From Streptomyces sp. DG1A-41 (GTDB taxonomy: Bacteria > Actinomycetota > Actinomycetes > Streptomycetales > Streptomycetaceae), in NCBI RefSeq assembly GCF_037055355.1, contig NZ_CP146350.1, forward strand, positions 7,401,001 to 7,465,000: a stretch of DNA of 64,000 nt, written 5' to 3'. The position numbers were made by a program, and so were the translations under genes. Positions within the stretch are counted from its first letter, which is position 1. Each line of letters begins with the position of its first letter. The notes below the pieces were generated by a model, which worked only from the letters and a program-made list of their open reading frames with translations, was not told the DNA's origin and ran no database searches. This document shows positions 1 to 9,698 of this stretch, piece by piece.

Positions 1-459
1 GCCGGCCGAGTGGTCCACGAACTGCGGCAGGACGGCGGCGAAGAACACCACGCCCTTCGGGTTGGTGACGCCGACGAGGACCCCGTCCAGCAGCGTCCGG
101 AGATCCCCGCGAGCCGGCCCCGCCGACCGGGTGCCGATCTGCGATGCCTTCAGTTCCCCACGGCGGCGGAACGCCTGCACACCCAGATACAACAGATACG
201 CGGCACCCGCCAGCTTCACCGTCAGATACACCGTCACCGATCGCTCGACCAGCGAGCCGAGCCCGACCGCGACCGCCACGACCAGCAGGTAGGAGCCGAC
301 CACGTTGCCGAGGGCCGTCGCCACGGCGGTGCGGCGGCCGTGGGCGAGGGCCCGGCCGATGACGAACAGGACGCTGGGCCCCGGGATCACGATGACCAGG
401 AGCGACATCACGGCGAAGGCGAGGAGACGGTCGGCGGAAACCACGAGCATCACTCCCAT
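1..459 (-). CDS. LysE/RhtB-family amino-acid exporter, C-terminus cut by window edge
   Basis: An integral membrane protein of the LysE/RhtB family, which exports amino acids or small metabolites. The visible 153 codons show the N-terminal hydrophobic segments, a PGPSVLFVIGRAL motif near residue 28, and the family signature NPKGVVFFAAVLPQF near residue 132. Family members are about 205 residues, so the last third lies left of the window. Two in-frame ATGs are possible (459 and 450); the upstream one is listed, but the downstream one gives an equally plausible start. It is transcribed away from the trypsin gene. A second LysE-family gene lies at 18.7 kb. The substrate cannot be told from sequence. 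Confidence 0.85.
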   Translation of the reverse strand, partial: MGVMLVVSADRLLAFAVMSLLVIVIPGPSVLFVIGRALAHGRRTAVATALGNVVGSYLLVVAVAVGLGSLVERSVTVYLTVKLAGAAYLLYLGVQAFRRRGELKASQIGTRSAGPARGDLRTLLDGVLVGVTNPKGVVFFAAVLPQFVDHSAG

Positions 460-510
460 CCGCCGCCATTCAAGCACCCGAACCCGGCCGGCGGCATGGA
501 GAGATGGAGA

Positions 511-551
511 GGGGGCGTTGCGGGCCGCTCGTGGAGGCCCGCAACGCCCCC
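511..551. terminator. Strong hairpin terminator downstream of the secreted protease gene
   Basis: A perfect 16-bp stem (511-526 with 536-551) and a 9-nt loop. It lies 40 bp beyond the protease stop codon and ahead of the LysE start, so it probably ends the leftward protease transcript. It lacks a long U-tract, as is common in Streptomyces. Confidence 0.75.
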
Positions 552-590
552 TGGTATTTCACCTGAGGGGTGCTCAGGAGCTGTGCCCGG

Positions 591-1382
591 TTACGAGTTG
601 ACCTGCGTCGTCACCAGGTTGGAGAAGGTGGTCAGCCGGGTGTAGATGCCCGGGTAACCGGCCTGGGCGCAGCCCTCGCCCCAGGAAGTGATGCCTGCCA
701 GGACGCCCCCGATGAGCAGGGGGCCGCCGCTGTCGCCCTGGCAGGTGTCCACGCCGCCGGAGGTGTATCCGGCGCACACCATGTCGCTCCGCACGAAGTC
801 GGAGCCGTAGGAGCTGCCGCAGCTGGAGTCGGACACGGTCGGTACGGTCGCGGTGCGCAGCTGGTTGGAGGCGCTGCCGCCCGAGGAGGTGGTGCCCCAG
901 CCGAGGATGCGGGCGGTGGTGCCGGCCGCGTACACCGAGGTCTGGGAGGAGGAGACGTACTTCGCCGGCGTGTACGGCATCGACGTCGACAGCGTCAGCA
1001 CGGCCACGTCGTCGCCGTTGGTGACGTCGGTGTAGCTCGGGTGGATCCATATCTTGCTGACTCTGCTGACTGTGCCGTTGGTGCCGTTGCGGTAGGTGCG
1101 GCCACCGACGACGCGCACGCTGCCGGTGGTCTCGCCGACCATGCAGTGGGCGGCGGTGACGACCTTCGTGGGCGAGACCAGCGTGCCGCCGCAGAACTGG
1201 GTCTGCGAGGCGTCCGTGATCTGCATGACGAACGGGTACGCGGTCGTCGTGGTCGTGGTACCGCCGACGATCGGCTGGGGCGCGGCGACGGCGGAGGGAG
1301 CGGCGAGCAGCGCGGTCGCGGCGGCGGCAGCGGTCGCCGTGGCGACGGCGGCGGCCTTCTTGGCACGGTTGAACCCGAACAT
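591..1382 (-). CDS. Secreted trypsin-like serine protease (chymotrypsin family S1)
   Basis: A 263-residue exported protease. The start chosen is the ATG at 1382 (MFGFNRAKKAA...), because a GAGGAG ribosome site precedes it and a twin-positive signal peptide with an Ala-rich core follows; the frame stays open upstream but that part is not signal-like. A short propeptide ends before IVGG, the usual trypsin N-terminus. The catalytic triad is visible: TAAHC (His), GDDVAVL (Asp) and GDSGGP (Ser). The Asp six residues before the serine (DTCQGDSGGP) predicts trypsin-like Lys/Arg cleavage. Six cysteines fit three disulphides. It is a single-gene unit with its own terminator. The inference of activity rests on intact motifs. 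Confidence 0.93.
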   Translation of the reverse strand: MFGFNRAKKAAAVATATAAAAATALLAAPSAVAAPQPIVGGTTTTTTAYPFVMQITDASQTQFCGGTLVSPTKVVTAAHCMVGETTGSVRVVGGRTYRNGTNGTVSRVSKIWIHPSYTDVTNGDDVAVLTLSTSMPYTPAKYVSSSQTSVYAAGTTARILGWGTTSSGGSASNQLRTATVPTVSDSSCGSSYGSDFVRSDMVCAGYTSGGVDTCQGDSGGPLLIGGVLAGITSWGEGCAQAGYPGIYTRLTTFSNLVTTQVNS

Positions 1383-1597
1383 GGGTCTCCTCGGGGAGTT
1401 GCCGGTGGGGGGTCGCGCGGGTGTGGTCGTGCACGGTGACCCTGACGCCGTTGTTCGGATCTCCGTGTGCCCGGCGAGCGGCACGCGACAAAGCTAGAGC
1501 CCGGCAGCATGGGCTCCCAATGAGGGAACCCCCTAAGGGAGTTGGGCAGGGTAAACCCTCGGTCCGGCCTCTTGAAACCTGGTGGGAGCGGGCGGGG

Positions 1598-4441
1598 TCA
1601 GGTCGTGCGGCGGCCCGCCGCCAGCCGGACGATGTCCACCCGCGAACGGATCCCCAGCTTGCGGTAGACCCGGGTCAGGGTCGCCTCGACGGTCTTGACG
1701 CTGATGAACAGACGGGCCGCGATCTCCCGGTTGGTCGCGCCCTCCATCACCAGCGAGGCGACCTGACGCTCCATCGACGCGAGGCCCTCCAGCGCGTCGA
1801 GCGCGACGGGCGGCGCCACGGAGGCGGGCTCCACCGCCGCGGGACCGGCCGCGTCGACCTGCCGCAGCCAGGGCAGTGCCCGGCAGCGCCGGAACAGCCG
1901 GGCGGCCTCGTCGTACGACGCCGGTCCCGGCAGGGGAGTCCCGCCGCTGCGGGGGGAAGCGGCGGCCTGGGTGCGCAGGCGGGCCAGCGCGAAGGCGGCC
2001 CGCGCCTCCTCGAGGCCGTAGCCGAGCCTGCCGAGCCGGTCCTGAACGGACGTCAGCCGGACCAGAGCCGCCTGGTGTTCGCCGCGTGCCGCGCGCACCA
2101 GCGCCTCGGCCCGGTCGAGGACGGCGAGCACGCTCTCCCGGCCCAGCCGCAGCGCGTGCACCCGTGCCGTGTCGATGACGTCCTGGGCCTCGCCCGGTTC
2201 GCCGACGCGGACCAGGGCCTCGGCGAGGTCGCCGTGCCAGCGGCCGCGCGCCGGGTCGTTGATGCCGAGGCCCTGCTCCAGCTCCCGCACCCGGCGCAGC
2301 GAACGGACCGCGCCCGCCGGGTCCCCGGCCACCAACTGGGCGTAGCCCAGCGCCGCCAGGGCGCGGGACAGGTACATCTGGTCGCCGTCGACCTCGGCGT
2401 GGTCGGCCGCCTCACGGGCGAGGGCCAGCGCCCGGTCGACGTCCCCGGCGGAGGCCTCCGCGAGGGAGGCGAGCATGGCGGAGGCGCCCTCGCCGATCCC
2501 GGAGTCCCGGGCGAGCCGCAGGCTCTCGCGGGCCAGGTCCAGGGCCCGGCCGCAGTGCCCGGAGCGCAGTTCCGTGTCGGCGAGGAAGCGCAGGAAGTGC
2601 ACCTCGCTCTCGACCATGCCGCGCCTGCGCACCTCGCGCAGCAGGGCGGTGATGGTCGCCCGTGCCTCGGGCAGCTGGTCGCTCATGATCAGCCAGCGGA
2701 ACCGGGCCGAGCCGGCGCCGTTGTGATGGCAGGCCACATACGGGTCCTGGGGTTCCCTCAGCGCCCGTTTGACGGTCTCGGGGGCGCCCGGGTGGCCCAT
2801 CAGGGTCTCGGTGGAGGCCTGGAAGGACAGCGCCATCAGCTCGGTGCGCCGGTCCTCGCCGCGGGCGGCCAGCTCCGCCGCGTGCGCGGCCTCCTGGCGG
2901 GCCTCGGCGAAGTCGCCCTCGACGACCAGGCCGCGCCAGGCCAGCTGGTAGTGAACGAGGGCGAGCAGCCGCGGGTCGTCGCCCGCGTCGGCCAGGACCT
3001 GCGGGAAGACGGCGTCGACCTCGCCGAGCGCCTGCCCGGCCGCCTCGATGACCACCATCCAGGCCCGCACCCGCTCGCCCGGCACGGTGGCCCGGGTCAG
3101 CACGTCCCGGGCGATGTCCCGGGCTAGGTCGGCCTCGCCGGCGGTGATCGCGTCCTCCGCGGCCTGGAGCCGCCGCTCGTCCGGGCCGGGCGTGCTGTCC
3201 GCCGGGGTGTGCCGGGCCGCGAGCAGCCCGAGCGAGGCGGCCACGGACGGCGCCCCGCGGTCCCGGGCCAGCGCGGCGGCCTCGGCGAGCCGGGACGCCA
3301 CCTCCGGGTCGGTGCCGCTGGTCGCCAGGGCCAGGTGCCGGGCCCGCTCGATCGGGTCGGAGGCCGCCGTGGACAGCGCGGCGTGCACGGCCCGCCGCTC
3401 TCGCGCCGGGGCCTCCGCGTACAGCGCGGCCGAGATCAGCGGATGCGCGAACCGTACGGCGGGACCCTCCGCCTCGGTCGCCAGCAGCCCCAGCGCCGCG
3501 GCCTGGGCCGTCTCGGCCTCGGCGTGCTCCCGGCCGGCCGCGTGCAGCAGCGCCAGCGTGGGACGGGCACCGGCGCTGGCCACGAGCAGGGTGCGGCGCG
3601 CCTCGTCGGACAGCATCTCCAGCCGGCTCAGCACCAGCGCCCGCAGTGAGGTCGGCACGGGCAGGGGCTCGCCGGGCCGGGGCCGGGTGGGGCTCTCGGC
3701 GAGGGCGCGGCCCAGTTCCAGCGCGAAGAGCGGGTTGCCGCCGCTGGTGCGGTGGATGTCGCGGATCGTGGAGCGGGACAGGGGGGTGTAGCCGCGGTGG
3801 TCGAGCAGCCTGGAGATTTGCGTACGGGACAGCGGACCCAGCCGGACGGCGAGCGTGTCGGGTGGGGACGCGCGTAGATGGCGGTCGTACTCCTGGCCCT
3901 CGGTCCGCACCGCGCACAGCATCTGCACGGGCGTGTCACCGAGCCGGCGGGCGGCGAAACCGAGCAGTTCGGCGCTGGCGGCGTCCAGCCACTGGAGATC
4001 GTCGGCGACGACGAGCACCGGGCCCTTGGCGGCGAGGGTGCGCAGCGCCGACAGCACGGCGAGGCGCAGCGCGAGCCCGTCCCGCTGGAGGGTGGACTCG
4101 CCGCGCCCGGTGAGCGCGGACTCCAGGGCGGTGCGCTGGGCGGCGGGCAGCGCGCCGGAGACCTCGTCCAGGACCAGGCCGAACAGGTCGGCCAGCGCCA
4201 GGAAGGGCAGGTGGGATTCGGACTCGGTGGCCGAGCAGCGCAACACGGTCCGGGCCGCACCGGCGTAATCCGCTGCCAGCGCCCGCAGGACCGTCGATTT
4301 TCCAATTCCCGCGGGCCCGTGGAGCAGCACACTGCCGCCTCGGCCGAGCTGTTCACGTGCCGACGTGAACAGGTCCTCCCGGCCGATGACCACGTCGGGG
4401 CGGCTCCTGGGCGGCTCCTGGAAGTCCCGTCGCACGGTCAC
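1598..4441 (-). CDS. Large ATP-binding LuxR-family (LAL) transcriptional regulator
   Basis: A 947-residue cytoplasmic regulator. The N-terminal AAA/STAND ATPase has a Walker A motif GPAGIGKST at residues 42-50 and a Walker B-like VLVVADDLQWLD near residue 145. A long Ala/Arg-rich middle region looks like TPR-type helical repeats. The last ~65 residues form a LuxR helix-turn-helix (MERQVASLVMEGATNREIAARLF...). LAL proteins are typically 870-1000 residues, so it is full length. The start is GTG at 4441, with a GGAG site upstream. The 204 bp to the next gene hold its promoter; I saw no clear hexamers. Its neighbours are another LuxR gene and two acyl-CoA synthetases, but the target genes are unknown. 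Confidence 0.9.
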   Translation of the reverse strand: MTVRRDFQEPPRSRPDVVIGREDLFTSAREQLGRGGSVLLHGPAGIGKSTVLRALAADYAGAARTVLRCSATESESHLPFLALADLFGLVLDEVSGALPAAQRTALESALTGRGESTLQRDGLALRLAVLSALRTLAAKGPVLVVADDLQWLDAASAELLGFAARRLGDTPVQMLCAVRTEGQEYDRHLRASPPDTLAVRLGPLSRTQISRLLDHRGYTPLSRSTIRDIHRTSGGNPLFALELGRALAESPTRPRPGEPLPVPTSLRALVLSRLEMLSDEARRTLLVASAGARPTLALLHAAGREHAEAETAQAAALGLLATEAEGPAVRFAHPLISAALYAEAPARERRAVHAALSTAASDPIERARHLALATSGTDPEVASRLAEAAALARDRGAPSVAASLGLLAARHTPADSTPGPDERRLQAAEDAITAGEADLARDIARDVLTRATVPGERVRAWMVVIEAAGQALGEVDAVFPQVLADAGDDPRLLALVHYQLAWRGLVVEGDFAEARQEAAHAAELAARGEDRRTELMALSFQASTETLMGHPGAPETVKRALREPQDPYVACHHNGAGSARFRWLIMSDQLPEARATITALLREVRRRGMVESEVHFLRFLADTELRSGHCGRALDLARESLRLARDSGIGEGASAMLASLAEASAGDVDRALALAREAADHAEVDGDQMYLSRALAALGYAQLVAGDPAGAVRSLRRVRELEQGLGINDPARGRWHGDLAEALVRVGEPGEAQDVIDTARVHALRLGRESVLAVLDRAEALVRAARGEHQAALVRLTSVQDRLGRLGYGLEEARAAFALARLRTQAAASPRSGGTPLPGPASYDEAARLFRRCRALPWLRQVDAAGPAAVEPASVAPPVALDALEGLASMERQVASLVMEGATNREIAARLFISVKTVEATLTRVYRKLGIRSRVDIVRLAAGRRTT

Positions 4442-4645
4442 CGCTCCCCTCCGTGTGTCGTGTCCTGGCCAATATTAGGCAACAGCCCTTTGAATTTCGG
4501 ACGGACGGCGTGGTGAGGCAAACAACAGCGGAGGTCCGCGCGCGAATTCACTGGTCTCCCGAATGCGGCGGAACACGACGGTGGCGCCCGGTAGGGAACC
4601 CGTCAGCATATCGAACGGGTAAGGGTAACGGAAAACATCGCAAAC

Positions 4646-5455
4646 TTACGGCAACCATCCCGCCCGGCGCGCGGCGACCACGGCCTCGCCCCTGGTCCGG
4701 GCCCCCAGCTTCCGCATGGCCGTCCGCAGATACGCCTTGACGGTCTCGGGCGTCACGCCCAGCCGCTCGGCCGCGACCGCGTTCGTGGCCCCCGCGGCGA
4801 CGCACGCCAGCACGTCCACCTCCCGCGGCGCGAGCCGGACCCGGTCCGACGGGGCGGACTCGGCCGTCAGCAGGGCACACGCGTCGAGCAGCTCGGCCCG
4901 CAGCCCGGGATCCGCGATCTTCGGGGCCAGCGCCCGCAGCGCCGCGTGCGCCTCCCGCACCTGCTCCCGTCCCGCGCCGGCCCCGCCCTCGGCGGCGAGC
5001 GAGCGGGCCTCCTCCCGCACGACCAGCGCCCGCTCCACGTCCCGCGCCGCCTCGACGGCCTCGTCCAGCATCCGCCCGCCCAGTGGCAGGGCCGTGCGCA
5101 GCGCCCCGTACAGCACCCCGCGCACCGAGTGCCGTACGACCACCGGCACGGCCAGCACCGAGCGCAGCCCCTCCACCGCCACCGGGGCGTCGTACTCGTG
5201 GCTGATCTGCCGCGACACCGAGTAGTCCGTCACCACGCACGGCCGGACGAGCACCACCGTCTTGCCGCCCAGCCCGTTCCCCGGCGTCACCACCAGCGAT
5301 CGCAGGGCGTGCGTGGCCGTGCCGCTCAGTTCGCTGATGCGCATCTGCCGTCCGGCCTCCATCAGGCCGCCGAAGGCGACCGGAAGGCCGGTGGCGCGCC
5401 GCAGACGGAGCAGCGCGTTGCGAATCTCGACCGCCTCGGACGCGTCTGCTGTCAC
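4646..5455 (-). CDS. GAF-domain LuxR-type transcriptional regulator
   Basis: A 269-residue protein with a GAF-like sensory region (about residues 25-155; SVLAVPVVVRHSVRGVLYGALR is a typical GAF strand-helix) and a C-terminal LuxR helix-turn-helix (LAPREVDVLACVAAGATNAVAAERLGV...), residues ~205-265. The start is GTG at 5455. It is divergent from the acyl-CoA synthetase pair starting at 5580. In actinomycetes this arrangement usually means the regulator controls the divergent operon, here perhaps sensing an aromatic or fatty acid or its CoA ester (inference). The 124-bp gap is the likely shared promoter region. Confidence 0.87.
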   Translation of the reverse strand: MTADASEAVEIRNALLRLRRATGLPVAFGGLMEAGRQMRISELSGTATHALRSLVVTPGNGLGGKTVVLVRPCVVTDYSVSRQISHEYDAPVAVEGLRSVLAVPVVVRHSVRGVLYGALRTALPLGGRMLDEAVEAARDVERALVVREEARSLAAEGGAGAGREQVREAHAALRALAPKIADPGLRAELLDACALLTAESAPSDRVRLAPREVDVLACVAAGATNAVAAERLGVTPETVKAYLRTAMRKLGARTRGEAVVAARRAGWLP

Positions 5456-5579
5456 CTGCTCGCCCCTTCACTACGGCTCCTGCGCGGCGCACCCCCCGTT
5501 CGGGGGTAGTGAGACCTGCATCACGGATTACACGATGGTTCGGAGCCGCCCGGCAATGGTCCGGCACCAAGGAGGACGA

Positions 5580-7259
5580 ATGGCATCGGCGACGGAGGTG
5601 TTCCGCAGCGCGCGGGACTTCCTGCTGGAACACCGCGAGGACTACGGCACGGCCTACGAGGGCTTCCGCTGGCCCCGTCCCGACCGCTTCAACTGGGCGC
5701 TCGACTGGTTCGACGAGATCGCGCACGGCAACGCCCGCACCGCGCTGCACATCGTCGAGGAGGACGGCCGCGAGACGCAGCTTTCCTTCGGGGAGATGTC
5801 CGTACGCTCGGCCCAGTTCGCCAACTGGCTGCGCGCCCGGGGCGTGCGGGCCGAGGACCGGATCCTCGTGATGCTCGGCAACCAGGCCGAACTGTGGATC
5901 ACCGCGCTCGCGGCGATGAAACTGCGGGCCGTCGTCATCCCGGCCACCCCGCTGCTCGGCCCCGCCGACCTGCGTGACCGCGTCGAGCGGGGCCGGGTCC
6001 GGCACGTCATCGCGCGCCCCGAGGACACCGGCAAGTTCGCCGAGGTCCCCGGCGACTACACCCGCATCGCCGCGACGGACGCGGGAGCCGTGCCCGAGGG
6101 CTGGCTGCCGCTTCACGACGCCTACGGCGCCTCCGCCGACTTCACGCCCGACGCCCCCACCCGGGCCGACGACCCGCTGATGCTGTACTTCACCTCGGGC
6201 ACCACCGCCCGGCCCAAACTCGTCGAACACACCCACACGTCGTATCCGATCGGCCACCTGTCGACCATGTACTGGATCGGCCTCAAGCCCGGCGACGTGC
6301 ATCTGAACATCTCCTCCCCCGGCTGGGCCAAGCACGCCTGGTCCAACCTCTTCGCCCCCTGGAACGCCGAAGCGACCGTCTTCCTGTTCAACTACACGCG
6401 TTTCGACGCCGCCCGTCTCATGGCCGAGATGGACCGGGCCGCCGTCACCACCTTCTGCGCCCCGCCCACCGTGTGGCGCATGCTGATCCAGGCCGACCTG
6501 ACGCAGCTGCGCACCCCGCCGCGCGAGACCGTCGCCGCCGGCGAGCCGCTCAACCCGGAGGTCATCGAGCAGGTCCGCCGCTCCTGGGGCGTCACCATCC
6601 GGGACGGCTTCGGCCAGACCGAGACGGCCGTGCAGGTCGCCAACAGCCCCGGCCAGCCGCTCAAGACCGGCTCGATGGGCCGGCCGAGCCCCGGCTACCG
6701 CGTCGAGCTGCTGGACCCCGTCTCGGGCGCGCCCGGCGTGAGCGAGGGCGAGATCGCACTCGACCTGTCGCACCGCCCCGTCGGCCTGATGACCGGCTAC
6801 CACGGCGACGCGGACCGCACGGCGGAGGCGATGGCCGGCGGCTACTACCGCACGGGCGACATCGGCGCGCGCGACGCGGACGGCTACATCACCTACGTCG
6901 GCCGCGCGGACGACGTCTTCAAAGCCTCCGACTACAAGATCAGCCCCTTCGAGCTGGAGAGCGCGCTGCTGGAGCACGAGGCGGTGGCCGAGGCGGCCGT
7001 CGTGCCCGCACCGGACGAGCTGCGGCTGGCGGTGCCGAAGGCGTACGTCGTCCTGGCGGCGGGCTGGGAGCCCGGCCCCGACACCGCGAAGGTGCTGTTC
7101 GAGCACTCCCGTGAGGTCCTGGCCCCCTACAAGCGCATCCGCCGCCTGGAGTTCGGCGACCTGCCCAAGACCGTCTCGGGCAAGATCCGCCGCATCGAGC
7201 TGCGCGAAGCCACGGAGGCCGGGTCGGACGCCGAGTACCGCGAGGAGGACTTCCGGTGA
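5580..7259 (+). CDS. AMP-forming acyl-CoA synthetase (ACSM/medium-chain type)
   Basis: A 559-residue ANL-superfamily ligase that activates a carboxylic acid to acyl-AMP and then acyl-CoA. The ATG at 5580 is preceded by AAGGAGG; longer in-frame starts lack a ribosome site. P-loop YFTSGTTARPK lies near residue 205, HLNISSPGWAK is typical of ACSM-like enzymes, DGFGQTET is motif A5, YRTGDIG follows, and the C-terminal catalytic lysine is in PKTVSGKIRR. The stop overlaps the next start (GTGA), so the two synthetases are translationally coupled. The substrate is uncertain: medium-chain fatty acid or benzoate-like acid are both possible. Confidence 0.9.
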   Translation: MASATEVFRSARDFLLEHREDYGTAYEGFRWPRPDRFNWALDWFDEIAHGNARTALHIVEEDGRETQLSFGEMSVRSAQFANWLRARGVRAEDRILVMLGNQAELWITALAAMKLRAVVIPATPLLGPADLRDRVERGRVRHVIARPEDTGKFAEVPGDYTRIAATDAGAVPEGWLPLHDAYGASADFTPDAPTRADDPLMLYFTSGTTARPKLVEHTHTSYPIGHLSTMYWIGLKPGDVHLNISSPGWAKHAWSNLFAPWNAEATVFLFNYTRFDAARLMAEMDRAAVTTFCAPPTVWRMLIQADLTQLRTPPRETVAAGEPLNPEVIEQVRRSWGVTIRDGFGQTETAVQVANSPGQPLKTGSMGRPSPGYRVELLDPVSGAPGVSEGEIALDLSHRPVGLMTGYHGDADRTAEAMAGGYYRTGDIGARDADGYITYVGRADDVFKASDYKISPFELESALLEHEAVAEAAVVPAPDELRLAVPKAYVVLAAGWEPGPDTAKVLFEHSREVLAPYKRIRRLEFGDLPKTVSGKIRRIELREATEAGSDAEYREEDFR

Positions 7260-8854
7260 ACTCGTACAGTCATGGCACCAGCGATACGGCTCTGCTCGGC
7301 GACACCATCGGGGCCAGCCTGGACCGCGCGGTGGCCACCTGGCCGGACCGTGAGGCACTGGTCGACGTGCCGTCCGGGCGGCGCTGGACGTACGCGCGGT
7401 TCGGCGCGGCCGTCGACGAACTGGCCTCGGCGCTGCTCGCCTCCGGGGTCGCCAAGGGCGACCGGGTGGGCATCTGGGCGGTCAACTGCCCCGAGTGGGT
7501 CCTGGTCCAGTACGCCACCGCCCGCATCGGCGCGATCATGGTGAACATCAACCCGGCCTACCGCACCCACGAAGTCGAGTACGTCCTCGACCAGGCGGGG
7601 ATCTCCCTCCTGTTCGCCTCCCTCGGCCACAAGACGAGCGACTACCGGGCGATGGTCGACCAAGTGCGGCACAAGTGCGCCGAGTTGCGGGAGGTCGTGT
7701 ACTTCGGCGACCCGAGCTGGGACGCGCTGCTCGGGCGGGGGACTCCCGGCGCCCGGATCACGGACGACGGCCTGTCCTGCGACGACCCGATCAACATCCA
7801 GTACACGTCGGGCACGACGGGCTTTCCGAAGGGGGCCACCCTCTCCCACCACAACATCCTCAACAACGGCTATTTCGTGGGCGAGTCGATCGCCTACACC
7901 GAGCGGGACCGGATCTGCATCCCGGTGCCCTTCTACCACTGCTTCGGCATGGTCATGGGGAATCTGGCCGCCACCTCGCACGGCTCCTGCATGGTCATCC
8001 CGGCCCCGTCCTTCGACCCGAAGGCCACGCTGGAGGCGGTCCAGCAGGAGCGCTGCACCTCGCTCTACGGCGTCCCGACCATGTTCATCGCGGAGCTGAA
8101 CCTCCCCGGCTTCGCCTCGTACGACCTCTCCTCCCTGCGCACCGGCATCATGGCGGGCTCGCCCTGCCCGGTGGAGGTGATGAAGCGGGTGGTCAACGAG
8201 ATGAACATGGCCGAGGTGTCCATCTGCTACGGCATGACGGAGACCTCGCCCGTCTCCACGCAGACCCGGCGCGACGACGACCTGGAACACCGCACCGGCA
8301 CGGTCGGCCGCGTCCTGCCGCACATCGAGGTGAAGATCGTCGACCCGGCGACCGGTGTCACCCAACCACGCGGCAGGACGGGCGAGTTGTGCACCCGCGG
8401 CTACAGCGTGATGCTCGGCTACTGGAACGAGCCGGAGAAGACCGCCGAGGCCATCGACGCGGGCCGCTGGATGCACACCGGCGACCTCGCGGTGATGCGC
8501 GAGGACGGCTACGTCGAGATCGTCGGCCGCATCAAGGACATGATCATCCGGGGCGGGGAGAACATCTACCCCCGCGAGATCGAGGAGTTCCTCTACGCCC
8601 ACCCCAAGATCCAGGACGTCCAGGTCGTGGGCGTCCCGCACGACCACTACGGCGAGGAGGTCCTCGCCTGCGTCATCCCCCACGACCCCGCCGACCCGCT
8701 GACCCTGGACGAACTCCACACCTTCTGCCGGGGCCGCCTGGCCCACTACAAGATCCCGAGCAGACTTCAGCTCCTCGACTCCTTCCCGATGACGGTGTCC
8801 GGCAAGGTACGCAAGGTGGAACTGCGGGAGAGGTTCGCGGGCGGGCAGAGGTAG
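7256..8854 (+). CDS. AMP-forming fatty acid-CoA ligase (FadD/ACSF2-like)
   Basis: A 532-residue ANL ligase. The GTG start at 7256 overlaps the upstream stop. P-loop YTSGTTGFPKGAT is near residue 182, CYGMTETSP is motif A5, WMHTGDLAVM follows, and GRIKDMIIRGGENIYPREIEEFL is typical of FadD. The catalytic Lys is in MTVSGKVRKVEL. The closest broad family is the FadD35/ACSF2 type used for medium or long chains. Its pairing with a second ligase of a different subfamily suggests two related acid substrates or one pathway with two chain lengths. It ends about 95 bp from the convergent GNAT gene. Confidence 0.9.
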   Translation: MNSYSHGTSDTALLGDTIGASLDRAVATWPDREALVDVPSGRRWTYARFGAAVDELASALLASGVAKGDRVGIWAVNCPEWVLVQYATARIGAIMVNINPAYRTHEVEYVLDQAGISLLFASLGHKTSDYRAMVDQVRHKCAELREVVYFGDPSWDALLGRGTPGARITDDGLSCDDPINIQYTSGTTGFPKGATLSHHNILNNGYFVGESIAYTERDRICIPVPFYHCFGMVMGNLAATSHGSCMVIPAPSFDPKATLEAVQQERCTSLYGVPTMFIAELNLPGFASYDLSSLRTGIMAGSPCPVEVMKRVVNEMNMAEVSICYGMTETSPVSTQTRRDDDLEHRTGTVGRVLPHIEVKIVDPATGVTQPRGRTGELCTRGYSVMLGYWNEPEKTAEAIDAGRWMHTGDLAVMREDGYVEIVGRIKDMIIRGGENIYPREIEEFLYAHPKIQDVQVVGVPHDHYGEEVLACVIPHDPADPLTLDELHTFCRGRLAHYKIPSRLQLLDSFPMTVSGKVRKVELRERFAGGQR

Positions 8855-8922
8855 AACAGCTCGGGGTCGCCGTCGTCGAGGCCGTGGACCGGACCGGCAT
8901 TTGCAGCACGCCGTAGCCCGCG

Positions 8923-8948
8923 GAGCCGCGCGTGGATCACCGCGGCTC
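8923..8948. terminator. Bidirectional hairpin between convergent genes
   Basis: An 8-bp stem GAGCCGCG / CGCGGCTC with a 10-nt loop sits between the ends of the rightward acyl-CoA ligase gene and the leftward acetyltransferase gene, as expected for a shared terminator. Confidence 0.5.
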
Positions 8949-8950
8949 GG

Positions 8951-9457
8951 TCACAGCGGTGCGCGCATGCACACGCGTGGCCACCGGTCCAGGCCGTGTT
9001 CGGCCTCCGTCGCGCGGATCTCGCGCAGGCCGGGCGTGAGGTCCGCCTCCGCGATGGTGTGGAAGCCGAGGCGGGCGTAATAGGGAGCGTTCCACGGGAC
9101 CTCCGCGAAGGTGGTCAGCGTCAGGGCTGTCAGGTCCTCCTCGCGGGCACGGTCGGCGGCGTACGCCAGGAGGGCCCGGCCGACACCCCGGCGCGCGGCG
9201 CGCGGGTGGACCGAGACCTGCTCGATGTGCAGGGCGCCGTCCACGGGTTCGGCGACGAGGTACGCGGCCGGGTGGTCCCGCTCGTCCACCGCGACCCAGC
9301 AGCGGCCCGCCCCGCGGTAGCGCTCCAGTACGTCGAGCGCGGGCGGTTCATCGTCGGCGATCTCCGGCATGCCGAGGTCGCGGAAGGGGGTACCGGCCGC
9401 ACGTTCGACGCCCTGGAGGGCGGGGAGTTCGGCGGCGGTCGCGGGGCGGATGCGCAT
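8951..9457 (-). CDS. GNAT-family N-acetyltransferase
   Basis: A 168-residue acetyl-CoA-dependent acetyltransferase. The start is placed at ATG 9457 (MRIRPATAAEL), the usual GNAT beginning; an upstream in-frame ATG adds 23 residues that do not resemble the family. Motif A is visible as IEQVSVHPRAARRGVGRALL near residues 88-107, with the Arg-x-x-Gly-x-Gly/Ala acetyl-CoA loop, and NAPYYARLGFH is motif B. The acceptor is unknown. The 241 bp to the right, up to the next gene's stop, hold no gene I can recognise. Confidence 0.88.
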   Translation of the reverse strand: MRIRPATAAELPALQGVERAAGTPFRDLGMPEIADDEPPALDVLERYRGAGRCWVAVDERDHPAAYLVAEPVDGALHIEQVSVHPRAARRGVGRALLAYAADRAREEDLTALTLTTFAEVPWNAPYYARLGFHTIAEADLTPGLREIRATEAEHGLDRWPRVCMRAPL

Positions 9458-9698
9458 GGGATGAGTATGCGGCGCGGTCGGCACCGGGATGAATCCGGTA
9501 AACACGCCGCCTTGCAGCCGGTGCAACTCCTTTGTGACTCCTGTCGTCTCGGCCGTAGAGGAGTCCGCCCGTGCTCATCTCCCGGCCGCGCCGTTCCGGC
9601 AGGTGCAGGAAGCCGGCCGGCACGGCATGGTGAACCGGCTCAAGGCCGTGCTCGCCGGGCGCGGACCAGGACCGGTCGGGCCGCGCACAGCCGGAGCC

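Noticed and set aside
4548..7358. A 936-codon minus-strand frame over the acyl-CoA synthetase and LuxR genes
   Set aside because: Composition is of the antisense type, and both genes on the correct frames have conserved motifs and ribosome sites.
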